NCBI GenBank assembly: GCA_963812915.1
Contig: CAWEXB010000006.1
Coordinates: 1 to 64,000 of the forward strand
Length of the DNA stretch: 64,000 nt
Direction: 5' to 3'
Source of the DNA: JACVRW01 sp963812915
Lineage (GTDB): Bacteria > Actinomycetota > Thermoleophilia > Solirubrobacterales > Thermoleophilaceae
Of this stretch, positions 17,586-24,730 are shown one piece after another (within the stretch, counting starts at the first letter, position 1; the number at the start of each line of letters is the position of its first letter). Position numbers and translations under genes: made by a program. The notes beneath the pieces are model-generated. The model was not told the DNA's origin. It saw only the letters and a program-made list of their open reading frames with translations, and made no database searches.

Positions 17586-18932
17586 TCAGGCGCTGACGGC
17601 TTCGCGGTCGTCTGCGGTCGGGCCCGGGATCGTGTCGATGCCCTCCATCGCCTTCGTGAACTCGATCGCCTCGTCGTTCATCACCGCACGCGGATCAAAC
17701 GTCGCATCGGCCATGACGCCATGCACTCGCCGGCGCTGCATGCCGAAGTTCCCGGCGTCGTAGAGCGGCAAGATCGCTGCCTCGCGCAGATAGCGGTCGA
17801 ACGAGTGTTTCCGGTCTACCGCGTTGACGCCGACGACTTGCATGCACTTGTAGACGCAGTCGAACAGCATCTCGGTGCAGTGGATCTTGCACATCGCGCC
17901 GAGCATCTCGCCGTGGTAGTCATGCTGATCGAGGTAGTGGCCGGTCTTCCAGCAGAAGTAGCGCGCCGCCTCTATCTTCGCCGCCACGTCGCCCAGGACG
18001 TAGCCCGGGTACTGATAGTGGATGATCGGCTTCGGGCCGCCCGCCGTGTAGGTCTTGGCCCATTCGAGCGCGTCTTCGTAGGCGGATCGCGCGACCCCGA
18101 CTGCGCCGATACCAGCGACCGGGCCCGACCATGCGAAATTGCGATTAATCACGAGGTCGCCGTTGCCCTTCGCGCCCTCGATCATGTTGTCAGCCGGCAC
18201 GCGCGCGTTGTCGAAGGTGATCTCGAAGTTCGGCGCCGTGCGCTGCCCAAGAGTGCTGATGTTCTGGTATGTGACCCCGGGCGTGCCCCGCTCGACGATG
18301 ATCGCGGACAGGGCCTCGGTCCCGCCCCGGCTAGAGTCCGTGCGCACGATGACGAGGTTCAGGTTCGCGCCCTTGTTGTCCCAGCCGCCGACATTGCACG
18401 GCCAGTACTTGCGCCCGTTAAGAACGTAGTCGTCGCCGTCGAGCGTTGCCGTGACGCTCATTCCCGCGTTGCCGATGGCGGGAGCGTCGAAGTTCGCCGT
18501 GCCGCCGGGAGAGCCGGGCGGCTCGCTCGCTGCGTAGCCGACGATGAACTCGTTGCTGGTGTCGGCGGTGGCGCCGCCGATGAACCGCTGCTTCTGGTCC
18601 TCGGTGCCGTAGTACCAGACCGGCATGAGCCCGAGGCCGTTTACGAGGATCGACGTGCCGAAGCCGGGGTCGACGGCCTGGATCTCCTCGGCGGCGATGA
18701 GGAAGTCGACGTTGGACATCCCGCCGCCTCCGTATGCCGCGGGCAGCATGGACCAGGCGATGCCCCGCCGGCACGCCTCCTCATAGGCGGGCTTGGCGAG
18801 CTGCCAGCCAGCATACGGATCAGGCTCGGCGTCGATCTTCGGCGCAAGCGGGGCGAGCACGTCTTCCGCAAAGTCGCGCGCGAGCCCCTGGATCTCTTTT
18901 TGGTCCTTCGAGAGGGTGAAGTCAATAGCCAT
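17586..18932 (-). CDS. Acyl-CoA dehydrogenase family protein
   Basis: 448-residue FAD-dependent acyl-CoA dehydrogenase. The start is the ATG at 18932 (MAIDFTLSKDQKEIQ), preceded by a GAGGAGAGAGAG purine tract; the frame extends 16 codons further but those residues are not family-like. The three-part fold is seen: a helical N-domain with AWSMLPAAYGGGGMSN, a central beta domain with GYAASEPPGSPGG and NGRKYWPCNVGG, and a helical C-domain with AKTYTAGGPKPIIHYQYPGY near residues 301-320. The C-domain base is not obvious to me. It stands alone, divergent from the repeat protein, so its substrate is unknown. Confidence 0.9.
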   Translation of the reverse strand: MAIDFTLSKDQKEIQGLARDFAEDVLAPLAPKIDAEPDPYAGWQLAKPAYEEACRRGIAWSMLPAAYGGGGMSNVDFLIAAEEIQAVDPGFGTSILVNGLGLMPVWYYGTEDQKQRFIGGATADTSNEFIVGYAASEPPGSPGGTANFDAPAIGNAGMSVTATLDGDDYVLNGRKYWPCNVGGWDNKGANLNLVIVRTDSSRGGTEALSAIIVERGTPGVTYQNISTLGQRTAPNFEITFDNARVPADNMIEGAKGNGDLVINRNFAWSGPVAGIGAVGVARSAYEDALEWAKTYTAGGPKPIIHYQYPGYVLGDVAAKIEAARYFCWKTGHYLDQHDYHGEMLGAMCKIHCTEMLFDCVYKCMQVVGVNAVDRKHSFDRYLREAAILPLYDAGNFGMQRRRVHGVMADATFDPRAVMNDEAIEFTKAMEGIDTIPGPTADDREAVSA

Positions 18933-19354
18933 TCTCTGCTCTCTCTCCTCGCTGCTCGTCGCCGCTCTGCAGTATTCCATTCATCTCAGCTCACGTTCTT
19001 GGCCGTCCCCTATCCCTCCGGTTCGGTTTGAGAGCGGTCGCACAGGTCTGCGGAGGCTGGCGACACCACGACGACGTAAGCGCGTCTCTTCAGGAGCCGC
19101 GCCGGCGCTCGCTCCCACGCGGATCCGCGGGTCCTTCGAGGACGGTTCGATATTCCGCATTCCCATGGGGTTTGAGCGCCGCGCGTGTTCGGCCTCCGAC
19201 CGGGGCTACGCCCACGCCAAGCCGCCGTTGCCGCGCCGTTACCGATCTGTAGGCGAGCGGAAACCGGTCGGGCGCATGATGGCCATCGATGAGGTTTTCC
19301 GCAAACACGATCGGGCAAGCGGCCCAGGCTGCCGCCCCCGGACAGGAGGCAGTC
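18933..19354. other. Intergenic region without a recognisable gene
   Basis: About 420 bp between the divergent acyl-CoA dehydrogenase and repeat-protein genes. Frames here lack conserved motifs. It must hold both promoters, but I see no convincing -35/-10 pair. A good Shine-Dalgarno (ACAGGAGGC) sits at its right end for the gene at 19355. Confidence 0.5.
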
Positions 19355-19930
19355 ATGGGCCAGGCAATCCCCAGGCAGTACCCCGCAGTCGTACTGCGTT
19401 CCCACTTCAACCATCTGCGCGCCCTGCTCGCGATCGCGATGGTCGCCGTCGTCGGGCTGACGGTCGCGGTCGTGATCCTCGCTAACGACAACGACGAGGC
19501 CGCGAGCACAAGCGCCGTCGCGGTGCCCGCTTCGCAGGCAGGCTCGGGGACCGTGGCCAAGGACGAGGCGGCGACCGCCGCGGCCATCGGCCTGGCGAAC
19601 CGGGGCTCGGTGACCGAGACGAAGGACGAGGCGGCCAGCGCCGCGGCCATCGGCCTGGCGAACTCGAGCTCCGCAGCCGAGACGAAGGACGAGGCGGCCA
19701 GCGCCGCGGCCATCGGCCTGGCGAACTCGAGCTCCGCAGCCGAGACGAAGGACGAGGCGGCCAGCGCCGCGGCCATCGGCTCATGGCCCGAACTCGAGCT
19801 CGCGCCGAGACGCCGAGCCGAGACGAAGGACGAGGCGGCCAGCGCCGCGGCCATCGGACAGTCGAGTGACGGGACGGTGACGGGCGGCAGCAAGACCGAC
19901 CCGAACGGGCCGGCCTCGCTTCTCAAGTAA
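19355..19930 (+). CDS. Single-pass membrane protein with 21-residue tandem repeats
   Basis: 191 residues from the ATG at 19355, preceded by GGAGGC. An N-terminal basic segment is followed by one hydrophobic helix (LLAIAMVAVVGLTVAVVILA, about residues 26-45). The rest is extracytoplasmic: five copies of a unit built on KDEAASAAAIG with spacers such as LANSSSAAET, mostly 21 residues apart, with a longer spacer (WPELELAPRRRAE) before the last. The repeat is acidic and Ala-rich, so it may be helical or a flexible stalk. No enzyme domain. Function unknown; perhaps surface-exposed. Confidence 0.72.
   Translation: MGQAIPRQYPAVVLRSHFNHLRALLAIAMVAVVGLTVAVVILANDNDEAASTSAVAVPASQAGSGTVAKDEAATAAAIGLANRGSVTETKDEAASAAAIGLANSSSAAETKDEAASAAAIGLANSSSAAETKDEAASAAAIGSWPELELAPRRRAETKDEAASAAAIGQSSDGTVTGGSKTDPNGPASLLK
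19558..19858 (+). repeat. 63-bp tandem coding repeats
   Basis: Five units beginning at 19558, 19621, 19684, 19747 and 19825. The first four are exactly 63 bp apart; the last spacing is 78 bp. Units 2-4 are nearly identical in DNA, which points to recent slippage or unequal crossing-over. Confidence 0.9.
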
Positions 19931-19986
19931 GCAGCTACCACCGGGGGGCAGCGCCCGGCTCGCCCCCCCGGCCGCCGCTGCCCGAG

Positions 19987-20009
19987 GCGCCCCCTCAGCG
20001 AGGGGGCGC
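19987..20009 (+). terminator. Intrinsic terminator-like hairpin after the repeat-protein gene
   Basis: Perfect 10-bp stem GCGCCCCCTC / GAGGGGGCGC with a 3-nt loop (AGC), followed by TTCGCGTT. It lies 57 bp past the stop at 19930. Because the neighbour at 20163-20618 is convergent, it could serve both directions. Confidence 0.65.
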
Positions 20010-20162
20010 TTCGCGTTGGTCAAGAGCCGGGTTTGGCCCGTCGATCCAGCCGCTCCTGATCGACGGCCCCAGCGGAAGTCGCTAAGCCCGCCTGGGGCGT
20101 CGTACCGGCGAGGCAGGTGCAGGCCGCGCTGGGCCCGCCTCGGCAGTTAGGGCCGCCGACGA

Positions 20163-20618
20163 CTATCGATCGCGTTGGGCCTCGCTCAGGCGGCCCAGCT
20201 GCGCGTGCGTCGACTCGCTGTTTGGGACTGGATCGGCGTGGCGATGTACCACTCTCCACTCGCCGTTCTCGCGGCGGAAGACGGTCGTGACGCGCAGCGC
20301 GTACGGCTGGGGAGCGGCGTCGCCCACCGCTGCCGTCGTGTGCTCGACTCCGGCGATGTAGGCGAGGTCGCCGCTGACGCCTGCCGCGATCACCTCGTAC
20401 TCGAACGACTCGCAGCTCGAGAACCGTGAGGCAAGCATCTCGAAGATCGGCGCGATCTCACGCCAACCCGTCTTGGTCTGGAGCGCGCCGAACAGAGTCA
20501 CCGGGTCCTTGCGGGACCAGAGAGCGATGCGCGGCCCGGCGTCGCCATTGTGAATCGCGGTGTCGGCCGCCGTGAGAGGCGGCACAACCGCTGCCAGGAA
20601 GTCGTCGACGTCCGCCAT
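20163..20618 (-). CDS. SnoaL/NTF2-like domain protein
   Basis: 151-residue NTF2-fold protein from the ATG at 20618 (a GTG lies just before it). The pattern ALWSRKDPVTLFGALQTKTG near residues 33-52, then a helix, then alternating strands ending in TTVFRRENGEWRVVHRHAD near 117-135, is typical of the SnoaL-like (YybH/DUF4440-type) group. Members include polyketide cyclases, isomerases and stress proteins; nothing visible fixes the activity. Downstream on the same strand of the chloroperoxidase-type hydrolase (40-bp gap), so probably co-transcribed. Confidence 0.8.
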   Translation of the reverse strand: MADVDDFLAAVVPPLTAADTAIHNGDAGPRIALWSRKDPVTLFGALQTKTGWREIAPIFEMLASRFSSCESFEYEVIAAGVSGDLAYIAGVEHTTAAVGDAAPQPYALRVTTVFRRENGEWRVVHRHADPVPNSESTHAQLGRLSEAQRDR

Positions 20619-20658
20619 CACGAGGCATCTTCCCGAACGCGTCGCCCGCAGACAATCG

Positions 20659-21483
20659 TCAGGACTGCAGGAAGGCCAGCAGGTCAGCGTTGATTGTCTC
20701 GGCCTCGGTGGTCGGCATGCCGTGCGGGAATCCTTTGTATGTCTTCAGCGTCCCGTTTTGTACGAGCTCCGCGGACAGCGGTGCGGAGTCGGCGTAGGGA
20801 ACGATCTGGTCGTCGTCGCCATGCATCACCAGGACCGGCACCGTGATCTTCTTGAGGTCCTCGGTGAAATCGGTCTGGGAGAAGGCGACGATGCCGTCGT
20901 AGTGTGCCTTCGCCCCGCCCATCATTCCCTGCCGCCACCAGTTGGCGATGATCGCTTCCGAGGATTCCACGCCGGGCCGGTTAAAGCCATAGAAGGGGCC
21001 CGAAGGCAGGGCCCGGTAGAACTCGGACCGGTTGGCGGCGAGTTGTGCCTGGAGGTCGTCGAACACGCTCTTCGGCAGGCCGCCAGGGTTGGCGTCGGTC
21101 TGCACCATGAGCGGCGGCACCGCACTGATCAATACCGCTTTTGCCACGCGGCTTTCACCGTGTCGGGCGATGTAGTGCACGACTTCGCCGCCACCGGTTG
21201 AGTGGCCAACGTGGACGGCGTCAGTGAGATCGAGATGGGCAGTCAGCGCAGCCAAGTTGTCGGCGTAGTGGTCCATGTCGTGACCGTCGCTGGTCTGCGT
21301 GGAGCGTCCGTGCCCGCGCCGGTCATGGGCGATGACGCGGTAGCCGTTCTGTAGGAAGAACAGCATTTGAGTGTCCCAGTCGTCGGCCGAAAGCGGCCAG
21401 CCATGGCTGAAGACGACCGGCTGCCCCTCCCCCCAGTCCTTGTAGAAGATCTCGATTCCGTCGCTGGTGCTGATCTTGGGCAT
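20659..21483 (-). CDS. Alpha/beta hydrolase, non-haem chloroperoxidase/arylesterase-like
   Basis: 274 residues from the ATG at 21483, preceded by AAGGAGAGATG; an upstream extension of the frame is rejected because it lacks homology. The catalytic triad is readable: nucleophile Ser in GHSTGGGEV near residue 97, Asp in HGDDDQIVPY near 224, His in GFPHGMPTTEAE near 253. Oxyanion-loop sequence FSHGWPLSADDW is near residues 24-35. This is the cofactor-free 'chloroperoxidase' subgroup, mostly esterases or perhydrolases in practice. A SnoaL-like gene follows. Confidence 0.9.
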   Translation of the reverse strand: MPKISTSDGIEIFYKDWGEGQPVVFSHGWPLSADDWDTQMLFFLQNGYRVIAHDRRGHGRSTQTSDGHDMDHYADNLAALTAHLDLTDAVHVGHSTGGGEVVHYIARHGESRVAKAVLISAVPPLMVQTDANPGGLPKSVFDDLQAQLAANRSEFYRALPSGPFYGFNRPGVESSEAIIANWWRQGMMGGAKAHYDGIVAFSQTDFTEDLKKITVPVLVMHGDDDQIVPYADSAPLSAELVQNGTLKTYKGFPHGMPTTEAETINADLLAFLQS

Positions 21484-21665
21484 CGGACATCTCTCCTTGG
21501 GTTGAGAACCGGCGAAGGATCTCACCCAGCCAGCTCGCTCGACTCCCCGATGTGGGCCCCGGCCGCGGTGGGTGAGGCGGACTTCCAGGAGACGACATAC
21601 TGACGAGAGCTCAAACTCGCAGTCACACGGCGACCCACCAGGTGTCCTGCGGACAAGGAGCTCGG

Positions 21666-21785
21666 ATGGCATCGATCAGGGAGCGGGAAACGCAGCAGGT
21701 CGAGCAGGCGAACGCGAATGGGAAGACTGCCGTCGTGTTGTTCATCCTGAAGCGCTTCGTCCAAGTCGAGGTGGGTTCCCCGTGA
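21666..21785 (+). CDS. Small ORF, possible truncated alpha/beta-hydrolase N-terminus
   Basis: 39-codon frame with an AAGGAG Shine-Dalgarno 8 bp before its ATG and a stop that overlaps the next gene's GTG (GTGA), so it is probably translated and coupled. It reads MASIRERETQQVEQANANGK and then TAVVLFILKRFVQVEVGSP. The first half resembles the N-terminus of actinobacterial alpha/beta hydrolases (VE.ANA.GKTPVVF), but the HG oxyanion loop and everything after it are absent. It may be a decayed gene now acting as a leader for the membrane protein. Confidence 0.4.
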   Translation: MASIRERETQQVEQANANGKTAVVLFILKRFVQVEVGSP

Positions 21786-22456
21786 GCAACGGCGAGCCGG
21801 AGTCGAGAATCGGCGAGCCAGACACCGACCCGCGCCCCCTGGCGGTCACGTTCGTCACCACGGAGCACTTCGTGCTCCAGGGCGCCCGCGCGGCGACGAT
21901 CTCCGAGTCGACGGGTCGGGCGAGCATGTTCCTCGCCGCAGTGTCCGGCGGCCTGGTTGCTCTAGGCCTGGTGGCGACCGCAAGCGAGGTCGGAACGGCC
22001 TTCTATGCCTTCGGCCTCGTCCTCCTGCCGACGCTTTCGTTCGTCGGGCTCGTGACATTCGAGCGGGTGCTGCAGTCCGGGATGGAGGACTACGGATACG
22101 CGCGCCGGATCGCTCTGCTGCGCGGGTACTACTTCGACAACGCACCCGAGCTCGCCCCGTACCTGCTGAGCGTCCCGCCTTCGGAGCGGCTACGCGTGCA
22201 GGGGCTCGGGGGCGGGCGCTGGCAGGCGCTGCGGAGTGTCGCCGGCATGGTCGGCGTGATCACGGCGGTGCTTGCCGGCGGCACCGCGGGCCTGGCCGCG
22301 ATCCTGATCTCCGACCACTCGCTGGCCGCCTCGCTGATCGCGGGCACCGCCGTCGCATTCGCAGCGGAGGTCGCCCTGCTGCGATTCCAGCGGTCCGCCT
22401 GGTTGCGGATCGCCACCACGCCACTGGCCGAGCTTGGGGACGAAGGAGAATCGTGA
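21782..22456 (+). CDS. Conserved integral membrane protein of unknown function
   Basis: 224 residues from GTG 21782 (GTGA overlap with the small ORF). A hydrophilic N-terminus is followed by helices around residues 45-65 and 70-95 (VGTAFYAFGLVLLPTLSFVGL), a soluble section with SGMEDYGYARRIALLRGYYF, then two further helices near 155-200. The motif MEDYGYARRIALLRGYY looks conserved and would be cytoplasmic. No transport or enzymatic signature recognised. The following hydrolase frame begins at a GTGA overlap but its real start is probably 78 bp later. Confidence 0.7.
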   Translation: MSNGEPESRIGEPDTDPRPLAVTFVTTEHFVLQGARAATISESTGRASMFLAAVSGGLVALGLVATASEVGTAFYAFGLVLLPTLSFVGLVTFERVLQSGMEDYGYARRIALLRGYYFDNAPELAPYLLSVPPSERLRVQGLGGGRWQALRSVAGMVGVITAVLAGGTAGLAAILISDHSLAASLIAGTAVAFAAEVALLRFQRSAWLRIATTPLAELGDEGES

Positions 22457-22530
22457 GCTGCGGCGGCGGCACGCCAAAAGCGCGACCGGCGCGAGAGTCG
22501 CACGCCCTCCCATGGAAGCGAGAGAACCCG

Positions 22531-23226
22531 GTGCCAACTTTGATCTTCGTGCACGGCGCGTGCGTCCGCGACGCGCCCTGGTGGTGGAGCCGGATGACCA
22601 CACCGCTGGCGGGCCACGGAATCGCCAGCGTCGCGGTGCCGCTGCCCAGCTGCGGCGAAACCGGGGACGGCCTCGGCGATCTCTACGCCGACGTCGAGGC
22701 AACCCGGCAGGCGATCGCCGAGGCCGAGGCGCCCGTCGTGCTGTGCGGGCACTCCTACGGCGGAATGGTCATCACGCAGGCCGGGGCCGATCGGCGCGTC
22801 TCTCAGCTGCTCTACGTCACCTCGGTGATGCCCCAAGCCGGGCAGTCCCTGGCCGATCTCGCCGGCTCCCAGCCCGCGCCGTGGATGGATCCAGGCGACG
22901 ACGGCACCGTTGGAGTCCACGGGGAGATAGTCGCCGAGTTGTTCCTGCAGGACTGCGACGATGCCACCGTGCAGCAGGCGCTGGCCCGCCTGACACGTCA
23001 GTCCGCGATGCCGTTCGCCCAGCCACCGCTGCACATCGCGTGGCAGGAGAAGCCGTCGACGTACTTCGTGTGCACCGAGGACCTCGCCATCCCCGCCGAG
23101 CTGCAGCGACAGCGTGCCTGCGCCGGCGCTCGACTAGTCGACTTCCCCTCCGGCCACCACCCGTTCCTGTCCAAGCCCGAGGCTTTCGCCCAGAGCATCG
23201 CCGCTGAGATCGACTCGGTCGCCTAA
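22531..23226 (+). CDS. Alpha/beta hydrolase (short EstC/MenH-like)
   Basis: Soluble hydrolase, 231 residues from GTG 22531 (V/MPTLIFVHGACVRDAPWW). The frame extends to a GTG at 22453 that overlaps the upstream stop, but those 26 residues are not family-like. Nucleophile Ser is in LCGHSYGGMVI; C-terminal His is in FPSGHHPFLSKPEAFA. The lid has a run of Asp and Gln residues (DCDDATVQQALARL). Similar to EstC/YcjY-type esterases near oxidoreductases. Its stop overlaps that of the convergent FAD oxidase gene. Confidence 0.83.
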   Translation: MPTLIFVHGACVRDAPWWWSRMTTPLAGHGIASVAVPLPSCGETGDGLGDLYADVEATRQAIAEAEAPVVLCGHSYGGMVITQAGADRRVSQLLYVTSVMPQAGQSLADLAGSQPAPWMDPGDDGTVGVHGEIVAELFLQDCDDATVQQALARLTRQSAMPFAQPPLHIAWQEKPSTYFVCTEDLAIPAELQRQRACAGARLVDFPSGHHPFLSKPEAFAQSIAAEIDSVA

Positions 23227-24647
23227 CCAGACCGAGGCGCCGAGGAGGCCGCCGGCCGTATGTTCTGGTTGAGCCGGAAGACGTTCTCCGGGTCGTAGGC
23301 CGCCTTGATCCGTGCGAGGCGGTCGTGGTTGGCGCCGTAGCTGCTCCGGACGGCGGCGTCGCCCTCCTCGAACAGGCCAGGGAAGTTGAAGTACGTCTTG
23401 CCGTCCGAGAAGGGGACCGTGGCGTCCCAGAACGCACGCGTGTAGGCGACGTTGCGCTCGTCGTCGGCGGGGTCCTGCCAGCTCGAGTCGATGCTCAGCA
23501 TCCACTCCGAGCTGCGGTCGCCGAAGGCGGTCTCCTCGGCGCCGACGCGGGCCATCGCCCCGCCGCAGTGGCGGACGATGACGAGCGTGTCGCCCGACGG
23601 CCGGCGCTCCGACCAGTCGACCGTGGTCTCGATCGCGGCGTCTGAGAAACCGTCGAGGTACAGCGCCTTCCAGTAGCGACGCACGCCCGCGGGGAAGAAC
23701 GGGTCGAGCGAGCTCTGGAACTCGAGGTAGCTCGCCCGCGCGCTCATGTCGAGGAGCGGTGTCGCCAGCTCACGCAGCCTGCGCGTGGCGCGTTCGCCCT
23801 CGTCCGGGTCGCCCGCCCACATGCCGGCCACACCGACGTACGGGACGCCGCGCAGCTCCTCGGGCAGCTCGTCGACGACCGGCAGCGACCAGATCAGGCC
23901 GGCGGTCGACAGCTCGTCGGGGGCATCCGCGACGGCGTCGCGCCACCCGGCGAGCACGCGCGCCGCGTCCTCGAGCGGGTAGGCGACGTTCAGCCCGAAC
24001 ACCTCCGGGCCGAGCTCGTGCAGCCGAAACTCGAACGACGTGACGACGCCAAAGTTGCCGCCGCCGCCGCGCAGCGCCCAGTAGAGGTCGGCGTGCTCGT
24101 CGGCGCTCGCGTGCACGCGCCGGCCGTCGGCGAGCACAAGCTGGGCGGAGACGAGGTTGTCGATCGTCATGCCGTCGCGGCGGCGCTGGTGGGAGACGCC
24201 CCCGCCGAGCGCAAGGCCGGCAACGCCGGTCTCCGACACGACGCCGCCCGGAGTCGCCAGCCCGAGCGGCGCGGTCACGCGGTCGACGTCGGCCCAGGTT
24301 GCGCCGCCCTGCGCGTGGACGGTGCGGCCGGCAGGATCGGCGTGGACGCCGCGCATCGCCGACAGGTCGATCACGACGCCGTCATCGACCAGGGCGGTGC
24401 CGGCCACGTTGTGGCCGCCGCCGCGGACGGAGAGCGGGAGGTCGTACTCACGCGCGAAGCGGATCGCTTCGGCAACGTCGGCGGCGCCGGAGCAGCGCGC
24501 GATCACGGCCGGTCGCTTGTCGATCATGCCGTTCCAGACGCGGCGCGCCTCGTCGTACTCGAGGTGATGGGGGGCGATCACGTCGCCGATGAGGCGCTCG
24601 CCCAGTGCGGCGGCGAGATAGCTGTTGGTGGTGGGCTCGACGGCCAT
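23223..24647 (-). CDS. FAD-linked oxidase, BBE domain (6-hydroxynicotine/hexose oxidase-like)
   Basis: 474-residue flavoprotein of the p-cresol methylhydroxylase/VAO superfamily. The FAD-binding domain shows LPLSVRGGGHNVAG near residues 70-83, with the His typical of 8-alpha covalent FAD attachment, and VVSETGVAGLALGGGVS near 137. A C-terminal berberine-bridge segment has YDPENVFRLNQNIRP. Relatives oxidise alcohols, sugars or amines with O2. The gene is downstream of and co-oriented with the giant regulator at 24731-28072, which may control it (inference). Confidence 0.9.
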   Translation of the reverse strand: MAVEPTTNSYLAAALGERLIGDVIAPHHLEYDEARRVWNGMIDKRPAVIARCSGAADVAEAIRFAREYDLPLSVRGGGHNVAGTALVDDGVVIDLSAMRGVHADPAGRTVHAQGGATWADVDRVTAPLGLATPGGVVSETGVAGLALGGGVSHQRRRDGMTIDNLVSAQLVLADGRRVHASADEHADLYWALRGGGGNFGVVTSFEFRLHELGPEVFGLNVAYPLEDAARVLAGWRDAVADAPDELSTAGLIWSLPVVDELPEELRGVPYVGVAGMWAGDPDEGERATRRLRELATPLLDMSARASYLEFQSSLDPFFPAGVRRYWKALYLDGFSDAAIETTVDWSERRPSGDTLVIVRHCGGAMARVGAEETAFGDRSSEWMLSIDSSWQDPADDERNVAYTRAFWDATVPFSDGKTYFNFPGLFEEGDAAVRSSYGANHDRLARIKAAYDPENVFRLNQNIRPAASSAPRSG

Positions 24648-24730
24648 GTGTGTCCTTCTGGTCGGGTGGCCATAGCCTCCGGCGCGCCCGTCGACGCACC
24701 GTCCCGGCGAGCGTCCCGCGACCGTCCCGG

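Noticed and set aside
19558..19858. Repeats resembling a CRISPR array
   Set aside because: Unit length is a multiple of three, the repeats are translated as a coherent 21-residue unit and the spacers are not unique.
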